Assembly (NCBI GenBank): GCA_002917775.1
Contig: KZ627159.1
Span: forward strand, 903,514-944,476
Reading direction: 5' to 3'
From: Glaciozyma antarctica PI12
Lineage: Eukaryota; Basidiomycota; Microbotryomycetes; Kriegeriales; Camptobasidiaceae
DNA length: 40,963 bases
Both the position numbers and the translations under genes were made by a program. The notes under the pieces are model-generated. The model made no database searches. It was given only the letters and a program-made list of their open reading frames with translations, and was not told the origin of the DNA. Below, one piece after another: positions 11,652-21,410 of this stretch (its first letter is position 1; each line of letters starts with the position of its first letter).

Positions 11652-12817
11652 GAGCTGGGGGAGGGAAGTCGGCGACCCACGTTATGGACGCGGGAGTCGG
11701 CGGCTTCGGGTGCGAGTGGGTGCTCGCGGTGAGTGCTGGGCTGGAGGAGGAGGAGGAGGAGTTAGCGATGAGGGTCTGGGAGGTGGTGCGGAGGTGCGAA
11801 TGGTGAGGATGGCGCCGGAGTAGTTCCACCGCGTCCACAAGTCTTCCGTGCCGCCCTGGACGAGCTCGGGTAGCTTCAGCAGAGGGTGGCAGAGCAGGAG
11901 AGGGTGCAATCGCCACCTGCGCTGCTCAGCCCTCCTACAGCAGCTCCCAGTCTCCCTTCCACTGGCCCCAGCACCCCAAACCCCTGCGCCATGCTTCCCC
12001 TGCAACCCTCCTCCCATCCGCTCCGCCCTAGCTCCCTCATCTCGCCGTGAGAAGGCGCAGAGGATTGACGCACCTGCTGATCGGCGATGCCCTGCTTGAA
12101 GGAATGCGGCTGTCGCGCGGCGAGTGTGCTAGTCCCGGAAGGTCGAGCTGGTATCCGTTTCCTGATTGGCGGCGAGCGAGTAGGCTAGAGAGAAGGTCGC
12201 GGGAAGGAGGGGAGAACGTGCGCTTTTGTCGGAGTGGCGAGGGAGTCGGCGGGGGAGGGTCGGAGGCGCTGGTAAGCTGAGAGAGTAACTGGCAAGAGGT
12301 GTTCTGCACGGGGTAGGAAGGAGGAGTCAGTCCCGTCCTCAACTGAAAGTGACTCGACTGGAGGGAGAGTCGGAGCTGGGGTACCTCTATGGAAGCGGTC
12401 TGTGGCTTGCGGCGGCGAAGTAGACGGTGTCTAGGTAGCAGGGGCGACGAAGGACAGCTGCGGGCGCGATGGAATGGAAACGGGCGGATAACGAAGAGGA
12501 AGAGGAACGTCGTCGCGCGTCGAGGTCGCGACGTTTGAGATCTGAGCAGCTCGCTCGACAAGGCTCGACAGTTCGCGGTAGCTGAGGCAAGAGCCACTAG
12601 ATCGTATCGAAAGCACGTAAAAGCAAAGTATTGGCACACACCCAACGTTCCACAAGCCGCCTCCAGCTCCTCGCTTCCCCTCCGACGCCTTGCTCCGAGA
12701 ACAGCGAGCGAGAACGCGCACCTCGCCAACTTTCCCCTGCAAGAACGTCAGCAAATCCTCCACAGAGAAGAAGGAGAATCGGCGTACCTCAATCCTGATC
12801 GAGCAGCTTCATCGCCT
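11652..12817 (-). other. Coding-like stretch without a coherent gene
   Basis: This 1.17 kb piece lies between the IBtk-like start and the LRR gene end, both on the minus strand. Minus-strand reading shows coding-like fragments in different frames: GYRELSSLVERAAQISNV (about 12530-12590), HSFKQGIADQQ followed by a GTGCGT donor (about 12080-12115), LLKLPELVQ (about 11860-11890) and, one base out of frame, GRLVDAVELLRRHP. Good donors and acceptors exist, but no set of exons gave me an open protein. The last two fragments faintly recall the LELPQLMDTCVR..YYEEALEL region of COG8 in the Golgi COG complex. It could be a decayed gene piece, an exon-rich leader of the IBtk gene, or chance. Confidence 0.25.
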
Positions 12818-14222
12818 TCAACCCCTCCAAACCCTCACAATCTCCGCTGCGCCCACCGCGTTTCTCGTCACCCGTACCAGGTCAAGCCTCCGCAACGCGT
12901 ACTCGAGCGTCTCCTTCGCTCTAATAGTGTGGTGCCTAGTAAAGAGCCGCGAGAAAGCGCCGTCACCGGCATCTTTGAGCTGAGGGGGATCTTGATCAGA
13001 CCTCCTGTTGATGACGTTCAATCGCGGTACTGCGATAGGAGGCAGGCAATGGAGAATGACTACAGGTTCGTTGTCGGAGATGTCGAGGGTCCGGAGGCTT
13101 GGGTAGAGGGTGATGAGGGAGGGGAAGAAGACGGGGTACCAGTCGAGGTCCGCCGTGAACGGATCGGGAAGTAGGAGGGTGAGAGTGAGGAGTGGCGGAG
13201 GAGAGGGGAGGCATAAGACTTATTCAGTCGCATCCAAGGGAGCGACGAGGGAGAGGGTTCGTAGGCGTGGAGGAAGGCCGCGCGACGTCGAAGAAGGGTC
13301 ATCGTCGGGGATAAAGATGTGCGCCCTGATCTTGAGTTCCACGAGTTCCTCGAACATGGCGAAGAAGGTGACATCCCCAGCTAAAATTGAGGTAGTGGCG
13401 AAGTTGAGGGAGCGAAGGGAGGATCGTGAAGCCCATGAGTGCGTCGCCCAAGTTGCCAGGCTGTGCGGCTCCTCGTGGCAGCAGCGCGTGAGGTACAATC
13501 TCCTGAGAAAGCCCAGCGTTCCCAGTGCGATGCCAAGGTCCTCCATTCCGTACCCATCGGTGCAAACGTCGAGGTCCAGGCGAGTGAGCGCCACGAAACA
13601 CCCCAAAAAGGGGATGCCCTGGTTCGAACAGGCGAGGAATTTCAAGCTCGTGATGCGAAGAGCGGCCTGGCGGAAGGCGTCACGCCGGAGATCCAGCGCC
13701 TCGTCACTGCTCTCCGGGCGGCAGTCTTCCCCGAGTAGCGCCGCGACTCCGCGCCGTTCGAGGTCCAGTTCGTTTACGAGGGGAAGGGTAGCCAGTGTCG
13801 CGAGGGCGGATTCGGACTGGGAGAGAGTAGTGTTGAGAGGGAAGCACATCTTGCGGAAGAAGTGTCCGTAGCACCGACGAATGCAGTACTGGAACATGGG
13901 GGAGAGGGTGCGTGTGGCGCAGAGAGTCTGAAGGGAGCATCGTCAGCTCCTTCCTTCGCTCAGGACCTCGAGTTGGAGGGCTTACCCGAAACAAGTGTAC
14001 AGCTGCCAGCTCGCTCAGCTCCTTGTTGACCATGAACAGCGCGTTCAAGCTCCTCCCATACCACTCCAACCTGAGTCCAGCCATCGACTCCAGCCGCGCT
14101 GGCGTCGCCTGCTTGATACGCGCACTGAACGCCTCGTCCTGATCCCGAGCAAGTTCCACGCTCCGAGCCTTGAGTTCGGGCGCGAGCGCCTGGAAGCAAG
14201 CGTGGGGAGGGGAGTCGTCCAT
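12818..14222 (-). CDS. Leucine-rich-repeat protein with an in-frame stop
   Basis: The minus-strand gene starts at the ATG at 14220-14222 (MDDSPPHACFQALAPELKAR). An intron of about 58 nt near 13930-13990 joins HLFR to TLCATRTLSPMFQYCIRR. The body has irregular leucine-rich repeats (LATLPLVNELDLERR, LRITSLKFLACSNQGIPFLG, LTRLDLDVCTDGYGMEDLGI, LRSLNFATTSILAGD). This architecture is common in F-box-like LRR proteins of red yeasts. I do not see a clear F-box; the N-terminal helical part (SLNALFMVNKELSELAAVHL) may stand in its place. At 13220-13222 a TAA occurs in frame, yet the same frame continues with further LRR-like sequence (LLTLTLLLPDPF, YPSLRTLDISDNEP) down to 12818. A short alternative splice near the end could add GLEGLKAMKLLDQD. 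Target and partners are unknown. Confidence 0.55.
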
Positions 14223-14474
14223 CGTCAGCGAGAGTCTGTGGGGCAAGTGTCAGCTCGGGACTCGTTGGCTTGGGTCGAGAGTAGTCACCAGAGTAAGGTC
14301 GTGACGCTGTACCGTCTTGTCGACGTTGGCGAAGCAGCGACGAGGGGGGAAAGGGGGGGAAGAGGCTTCGCGTCGCGAACTTCGCCTATTGACCTCAGCC
14401 ACCACACTCGCGCCCCCAGCCCAGCTCCCCGACTCTCTGCTTCTCTCGAACCCGCTCTCTACACGATCCCGACC
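14223..14474. promoter_or_regulatory. Short divergent promoter region, LRR gene and Nse4
   Basis: Only about 250 bp separate the start of the LRR gene (minus) from the start of Nse4 (plus), so both promoters must lie here. I saw no TATA-like box or other recognisable site. Confidence 0.35.
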
Positions 14475-16433
14475 ATGTCGCACCAAAACGGAACGAGCAA
14501 GAAGGGAAAAGGACGCGCTCCTCCAGAGGAGGAGGAGGACGACGACGACGACGTCGATATGGGCAGCGTAGGAGGGAGTGACGACGACGAGGGGAAGGAG
14601 AAGCTCACGCCGGAAGAGCTCATGAAGAAGAAGAGGGAGACGAGGGCCAACTACAGGCAGCTGGCGGCTGATCTCGAAGGTGAGCCTCGCGTCGATTTTG
14701 AGGTGGGATGGGAGGACTGGTCCCTTGCGTGCGGTGGGGGAGACTGTGGGGTGGTGTGCAAGGACTGCGTAGGGCTGGAGAGCAGTGAGGAGGGGAGGTG
14801 GCGAGGTGGCTCTCTCGAGGGGGAGGGCGTCGGCTTTGGGAGGACGCGCCTGCTCTACTCTCTACCCGCCAGAAGCCAGAGGAGCTGAGGTTGCAGTGAC
14901 GTAGCTCGTGGTTGCTCCTCGCCGCTTGATCTCTCGCTGAGGGTGACGAAGAGCAGCAAGTCGCGTCGAGCACACAGCAGGTTGCTGCCCTCTCCTCGCT
15001 CGCGACGCCTGCTGAACTAAGCAGACGGTTCCTCTCTCTAGCGAGCCGATAGATAACTTGCCTTATATCCCCTCAATCCACCGAACGAACGCACCGAGCT
15101 CTGCTAACCGCACTCCCTCCCCCACAGTCACTCGCACCAACCTCCTCGACGTCTCAGTGGAACAGCTTGCTCTCCAAGTCGAACACGCCAACGTACTCTG
15201 GCAAGATGGTCCGTCTCTCCTCTCACCTCGTCACTCCACTCTGACTCAAACCTCCGCGCAGTCCAAGGCCCCGCCGAAGCTATCCTCGATTCCCGCGTCC
15301 TCCTCGCCGCCTCGGACGCGGGGCATCAAAAAGCGCGTCAAATGAAGATTGATGCCAACGCTTTCGATACGGACGACTTTGTCGCCAAGGTCGTTTTGTT
15401 CATGGGAGGACGGGTGGGGAAGAATGGGATTCGCACGAGGGGGGTGGCGGAGGAGGATAGAGAGGATTTGGGACAGGATGAGGAGGAGAGGGAGTTGAGG
15501 GGGTGGGAGAAGGTGGGGGCGTTGTTGGGGCTGCAGAGTCGGAGGGTCCCGGTGATGGATTTCATGTGAGTTGGTCGTCCGGGTGGCGGAGAGAGGGGAG
15601 CTGATGAGGGGTGCAGGAACGGAGTCGTTACGATCCCTACAAGGGATAGGAAAGTGCGAACTAGGGTGGCGAACAACAAGGTCACCGAGGAGGATCGCGT
15701 TCGTCCCGACGAGGTTCGTCTCCGCGCCTTCTCCCCTCGCAAACTCTCGCTCATCCCGTCCCGCAGATCGACTCCGGCGACCTCAGCAAAGACCCTCAGG
15801 AGACAACCAAGATGGTCGCAGCTGTGCGTTCCTCCGCCTTCGCCCTCGCCGCGCAAAACTGACGGCCTCGCGCAGATTGGCAACGTCCTTCGCGACGAAT
15901 GCCCCGTCGCGGGAATGCCGTTTCTCGCGTTCATCATCAACCCCGATTCGTTCGCTCAGTCCGTCGAAAACATGTTCTACTTCTCCTTCCTCGTACGCGA
16001 GGACAAGGCGGCGATTGAGATTGAGGAGGACGAGGAGAGCGAGAATTATGGCGACGCGATTGTGTGTGCGTCCTTTCTTCTTACTTTGGAGTGTGCACGG
16101 CGCTGATGTTGAGCAGTCCGGAGCGAGGAGACGACGAGCGAGGATAGGGCGCAAGGAGCCAAGAAGCAGCAACTCATTTTCGAGCTAACGGAGGAGGTCT
16201 GGAGCGTGCGTTCTTCCTCTCTTTCGCATGCGCCGTCGACAGGACTGACCGACGTCGATCTTGCAGGGCGCTATTTCGGCCTACAACCTGAAGAAGTCGG
16301 TCATCCCAACGCGCCAGGAGGGCCACATCCCCGTCGACGCCTGGAACGGTTCGTCCTTATCACGACTTGACGTCGCTTTTGCTCACATCCTTTCTTTCCG
16401 GCGACAGGCAAGCCGAGGGGAGACGCCGTGTAG
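14475..16433 (+). CDS. nse4: Nse4, kleisin subunit of the SMC5/6 complex
   Basis: Nine exons (14475-14679, 15128-15208, 15262-15565, 15617-15713, 15767-15823, 15876-16065, 16117-16205, 16267-16348, 16408-16433) give 376 residues with phase kept throughout. The N-terminal part has the Nse4/EID signature (RANYRQLAADLE; AILDSRVLLAASDAGHQKAR; MKIDANAFDTDDFVAKVVLF). The C-terminal winged-helix part has CPVAGMPFLAFIINPDSFAQ, then SVENMFYFSFLVRED, and ends near LKKSVIPTRQEG. Nse4 bridges the Smc5 and Smc6 heads and binds Nse3, acting in DNA repair and replication-fork handling. The N-terminal tail is very acidic (runs of Glu and Asp, residues 18-45). The first intron is about 448 nt, some eight times the local norm, and lies where other Nse4 proteins have a few more residues, so a missed microexon is possible. 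The last exon is only 26 nt. Confidence 0.9.
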
Positions 16434-16580
16434 AGTCTCGAGCTTCAGAAGGGGGGAGTTAGACGCTCGTCGTGTTCGCATGGCATTCGATGCAAGACAT
16501 CGTTCGTTCGCTGTACATCGCCTCTCACCGCTCTCACGACCTCGCTCTTCTCACAAATATACGACAACCTTTCAACCCAT

Positions 16581-17762
16581 CTACCAAACCTCTTCTCCCA
16601 ACCCCCACCCCGTTCCCACACTCGTTCCCAACGTCCAACTCTCCTTCTCCCTCCCCTTCTCCCCTCCCAAAACCGCCTCCCACGTCTTAGCCCCCATCAA
16701 AGGTGCCCCTCCTTCCTCCATTCCTACGACCGCTCGAGGGGAGAAATACGAGGTCGGAGAACCGAAATATGTACCGGCTGTACCGAAGGAGGTGGGGAAA
16801 TTGGGGGAGAGGAGGGAGGGGGTGAAGATGGCTGTGGAGTAGGTTGTAGGTGGGAGGGGGTAGGAAGGACGAGGATTAGGAGAGGGAAGAAGGACGGAAG
16901 GGAGTGTCGAAGGGGAGGAGGCGAATAGGGATGCACCTGTTGAGGGGATTGCGATGGAGGGGAGGTGGGTTGGGTAGGATGTTGGAGAGGTGTTGGATTG
17001 AGGAGGGAGGATGGGGAGGGGAGGAGGAAGTTGGGAGGGGGAGAAAGTGGAGAGGAAGGAGGTGTAGTCGAATTGGGCTGGGAGTTGAGAGGCGTAAGAA
17101 GCGGCGGGGGTGGGACCGGTTTGGGGGATCGAGAGGGAGGGGAAGGAGGAGGTTGAGGAGAAGGAGGAGTAGGAGGAGGGAGAGGTTGATAGGCTTGCGA
17201 GCTCGGAACTGGAGGACGAGGTCGAGGTGCCGCGAGAGGGAGGGAGGGGGAAGTAGAGAGGGTGGGAAGTGGAGTCGGGGACGAGAGCAGCGCGGAGGTC
17301 GAGCTGGAGTTGGACTAAGGGAAGGTCAGCCTCCGCAAAGAAACCACCGAGGACAGCGAGAGAGGAACTCACCCAGTCGCTCGTTCGCAAAGTCGGCCAT
17401 TCCTTCCTCGGTACTCTCAGTGCGACTCTCCTCCTCGTCCTCCATCACCACGCGCACTTCCTTCCCCTTCCCCTTGCCCTTCTTCCCACCACGCACTCCG
17501 CACTTCTTCCCTCCATACTGGCACACGACCAACTCTGGGTCCCTCCCCTCGAACCTCGCCGTACGCATGCACGCTTTGCAAGCAGGAGTCGTTCCCGAGC
17601 ACCTCACTTTGCGGACTTTGCACTGCCGTCCCCCAAGTTAGCTCTCGATCCTTGCCCCCCGTACGCGAAAGAGGGACGCACGCAATGACAGGCGGAACCT
17701 TTGCTGAGAGGGTTGTGGTGGATGATGTGTCGCCCGGCTGTTGAGGAGACTCGGAGAGGCAT
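16581..17762 (-). CDS. Zn(II)2Cys6 fungal transcription factor
   Basis: Three exons (17682-17762, 17373-17622, 16581-17314) with introns of 59 and 58 nt give 354 residues. The binuclear zinc cluster is Cys25-x2-Cys28-x6-Cys35-x6-Cys42-x2-Cys45-x15-Cys61 (ACHCCKVRKVRCSG, then TTPACKACMRTARFEG and VVCQY). This is the Gal4-type DNA-binding fold found only in fungi and relatives. A Lys/Gly-rich stretch and an acidic segment (VVMEDEEESRTESTEE) follow, then a long Ser/Pro/Thr-rich tail that may be an activation region. No fungal-specific middle homology domain is visible, and the protein is short for the class. The start MPLRVSSTAGRH is the only ATG that reads into the first zinc ligand. The first intron falls exactly between Cys27 and Cys28. 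Target genes are unknown. Confidence 0.85.
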
Positions 17763-19772
17763 TGCTGGATTGTCGAGTGGAATGCGCTGAGGTGGAGAAA
17801 GGAGCGGCTGACGGAGAGGAGGTTGAGGAAGGAAGTTTCGGGGGAGCTGACCGCTTGCTGAAGAGTGTCGAGGTGCCGAGTCGGTGCTGTCGCTGCTGTT
17901 GGTTGTGCGTGCTGGTGAAGGACGCTGAGACGAGAGGTTCGAGAGAGCAACGGAGAGAGAAGGAAAGAAAGAAGGACCGCTGCCGCCCTTCGTTTACAGA
18001 GCCGCCCCTTCGATCGAGCGCAGTGCCACTGAAGCTGCCGTGGCTGAGGTCGGCGGCAGAGCGAACTCGGCGGCAGCAAACTGCCGAGGCGCTCAACTCT
18101 TCGTCCTCGACGGTGGCGCGGAGGCGCTGTGGTGAAAACTGAGTGGTGACAGGTTCCAGGTGGTGCTCCTGCCTCCCTCTAGGGCTGAGTGCGTGCGCTC
18201 GAAGGAGGGAGACTCCCAGAGGATCAGGACAAAGCGGGGCGCCTCAGCCAAAAATGCGCGGCTTGCGACTTCCGCTCTAGCCGCGCTTAGCCTCGTCGGA
18301 GTCCGCTCTCCGACGACGACGAAGGACGACGGCGCCGGCGAGCGTATCGGCTACCAGCTTCTCTCTGCTCGTTCCGTCCGACGACCTATCTCTGGAACTC
18401 TGCCCGAGAGGGGGAAGCTGCCGAAGAGAAAGGGCCGAAGTCGTCGTCCGTCGTCAGAGCGAGGGCGATCTGCTGGTGCTGTGGCGAGCGTGTCTGCCGG
18501 AAAGGGAGGGGGAGAGCTGGATCTTGCCGCACGGAGAGGAGAAGCAGCGGTGGCAGGAGGAGCGGCGTGCGGTGGTCCGGTAGCTAGGGGGCATCGCAAG
18601 GTGACACTCTTGCGGATTTGGTGGCGGTGGGACTCTGCTCGTTGGTACCGGCGGAGCTGATCGTCGGTTGTTCGAGCATAAACGCTCCTTGGAGGACCTC
18701 CAGGCAACTGCTGGACGGGGAAGGTCGAGTCGTCCAGGGCGTCCTGCCAGTGCTCGGCGTGTCCATTCCTCCTCGAGCTGCTTGCTTTAGCTCTTCGAGT
18801 CGGAGATTTTGTCTTCTCTGCTCTATTGAGAACAGTTCAAACACGAAGACTCGGTCCATCAGCGTCCCCTGGTCCCACGATACTCCCCCGTCGCCTCCTC
18901 CTTCGCAATCACTAGCACCACTGCTTGCGCTCAATCTTTCCTTCTCGCTGGACGTTCCCGACTTCTGAGAACCAGTTTCCTCGTCCAGAACGTCACATTC
19001 ATTTCGATCTGACAGTGTTCGGTGGAAGACAACCGTCTCAAAGACCTCGCGACGTTGCTCGCTCCTCTTGCGAAGCTCGTTCAAAGCCTCCTTGACAGAT
19101 GCCTCGGTCCTCGACTTCCACCACCGGATTCATCAAATTTGCGTATGTCTGTTTTACTTCCAAAGGATCAAAACGAGCCTTCGCAGGTTGCCAGCGAGGT
19201 AGCGAAAGCAGTCGCCCTCGCGCGCGCAAGTCGAGCCACCTCCCGCCTTCCTCCCGCCATCCTCCTCGACGCACCGCCCCACTCCCCGTTCAACTCTTAC
19301 CGCCAGGCGAACCCGTACACAAGCGCGCCCCGCCTGCAACAGCTCCGGACGACGACCTTTGTCAGCTGACGGCTCAGGAAGCAGCTGCCACTTCACTAGC
19401 TCTCGCCACGGCTCACCAAGGCGCTGCCAGCGGTCGCACGCTCAAAGGTGAGGTAACTGAGGCTGCAGGAGGCGTTGGGGAAGCACGGCTGATCAGGGCG
19501 TGCAGGAGGTCCCTCGCCAACACCAGCCTCCCCTCTCCCCCACCTCCGAGTCTCCACCTGTCGCCAACCGACCTCTCTCTGAGCACTGCCTTCGCTGCCA
19601 GGGCCTGATACGACCGTAGCCACTATCAGGGCGTATCCTCCACACGTTCTCCCTTATCGGCGCACCTCCCACCGCCTTCTCCAACACTCTCGCCCCTTCA
19701 CCACTTTGAGGCGCGATCCCAGGTGAGCTCCACTGAGCGTATCGGCCGTACTCGCAAGCTAATCAACTGCAG
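17763..19772. other. Region between divergent genes with unresolved exons
   Basis: About 2 kb lies between the zinc-cluster gene (minus) and the first secure exon of the proline-rich gene (plus). A minus frame at 18584-19084 reads like charged helices (ALNELRKRSEQRREVFETVV; FSIEQRRQNLRLEELKQAAR) but has no ATG at its head. In exact antisense register, a plus frame at 19022-19369 gives LATLLAPLAKLVQSLLDRCL, so one is the mirror of the other. From about 19200 plus-strand pieces such as LLDAPPHSPFNSYRQANPY and, after an intron near 19450-19500, ANRPLSEHCLRCQG look coding and may be upstream exons of the next gene. I could not join them in one frame. Confidence 0.35.
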
Positions 19773-21268
19773 ATGGACAGCCAGATGGACCACGCCACCT
19801 ACCGGCACATCCACACGCCATCTCCCCATCGCGTCGCCACCCCAGAGCCTATCGCGAGGAACCACTCCCCGCCCTTCACTCGCGAAGGCCTCTCGGATTC
19901 CTACATCTCCTCTGCCGACCTCGCTTCTTTGACCCTCACCACGAGCTCGACGACGTACGCGGAACGGGCGAAGCACAAGCACGTCGCGTTCTGTCCTCTC
20001 GCACTGCTCATTTCGTGCGGGGATGGTACGGAGAAGGACCCTAAAGGACGCGCGAGGATAGCAGTTCGGACTTACTCGTGCGTTCTTCCCTCCTCCGTGG
20101 ACCACAGTCGCTAATAGCCTTCGCAACGCCCGCCAGGATGGAGACTCCCTCGCTCACCTCCGCCTGGTCCAAAGTCGTCTCGAGCCTCTCCTCCTCCCTC
20201 CAGCCCCTCCTCTCCCCCACCACCTCCAACTCAGTCGTCTCCGTCTCCGGCACTTCCCCGACCTCTTTCTACCGACACCTCCCCTCCCCCTCGGACCCCG
20301 AAGACGACGAGAACTTCCTCCCCCACCATTCCCGCATGTCCTTCCGCCTTCCTTCCCTCACTCGCGCCCCCCGACCTCGCTACTCCCCCCACTCTCCGCT
20401 CCCCTGCCACAGTATCCTCAAATCTCCCGAACGGACGACGATCCCTCTCCCCTCTCCTCCTCTCCTCTCCCCCTCTTCCCTCCCTTCACCACCTCTCCCA
20501 TCCCCACCTCTCCACCCACACGCTCTCATCGAATCAATCCCCCTCACAACCTGCTGCGCTTCTTGCGCCGAAGCCGCCGAACTTGGCTTGGGAGCAGGGT
20601 ACGAAGAACGTTGGTCCCGCGGTGCGCGCCGTAAACGTCGTCAGGACCGACAGAGGGAGAAGGACGCGGGAACGTGGACGGGGGCAGGAGGACCTCATTG
20701 GAGCGGGAGTGCGCAGGGGGAGAAAGTGGGAGAAGTGAGAGAGGGAGAGGATGTTGATGTGCCGGGGATGAGAGGGGTTCGGAGGGTTGATGAACTGGCG
20801 GCGAGTGGGGTTGAGAAGGGGAGAGAGAGGAGGGAGAAGAAGGAGGAGGAGGTGTGCGATCATAAGGCTTGTGATCATGAGCTCCTGCTCGAGGAGTTCG
20901 AGGGCGTCTCGCTCGCGCTGAAGGAGCTTGCGACGCCCGCTCTCGACGCACCTATCGCGCTCATCGACCCCATACCGCCCATCCTCCTCGTCGAACCTAT
21001 CCCCATCGCCTCACTCCCCTTCCTCCCTCCACCAGTCCTCGTCGACCCCATCCTTCCCATCCCCATCATCCCCTCCCTCCCTCCACCAATCCTCCCCTCC
21101 ACTAACCCCACCTCCACCCCACCAGAGCTCTACGTCCCCCCTCCCACCACAGCTCCTCCTACCACGAAGCCAAAACGTCGGTTCTCCCTCTCGCGATTCG
21201 GGAGCGGGATCGTAGAAGCTGGGATGGCGGCGGGAATGATCCCGAATGCTGGGAGGGGGTTCTCCTGA
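19773..21268 (+). CDS. Proline-rich protein of unknown function
   Basis: Two exons (19773-20077, 20137-21268) joined by a 59 nt intron give 478 residues. The first ATG used (MDSQMDHATYRH) lies directly after a good acceptor (CAACTGCAG), so more N-terminal exons probably exist upstream; the start is therefore uncertain. The protein is mostly low complexity. It has a Ser/Thr/Pro-rich N-half, a basic central part (RRKRRQDRQREKD), a Cys/His cluster (CDHKACDHELLLEEF) and a hydrophobic Pro/Ile/Leu block of about 70 residues with repeats like LIDPIPPILLVEPIPI. The C-terminus is basic (KPKRRFSLSRFGSGIVEAGM), with RRFSLSRF resembling a kinase site. I recognise no family. The strong third-position G/C bias supports real coding. 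Confidence 0.55.
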
Positions 21269-21410
21269 TCGGAGGGAGCGTGTTGCGAGGGCGATTTGTA
21301 CTCCGACGTAGCCCGTAATCTATCCGTTTTAACGAGCGCGCGAGGTGGTACAAGCCGAATCAAGATCGCGTTTCGGTATTCCCTTTTGCTCTAATACACC
21401 ATTCCCACGC

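Noticed and set aside
13610-13640. GGTTCGAA as a tRNA B box
   Set aside because: It lies inside the coding part of the LRR gene, and no A box, anticodon arm or acceptor stem could be paired around it.
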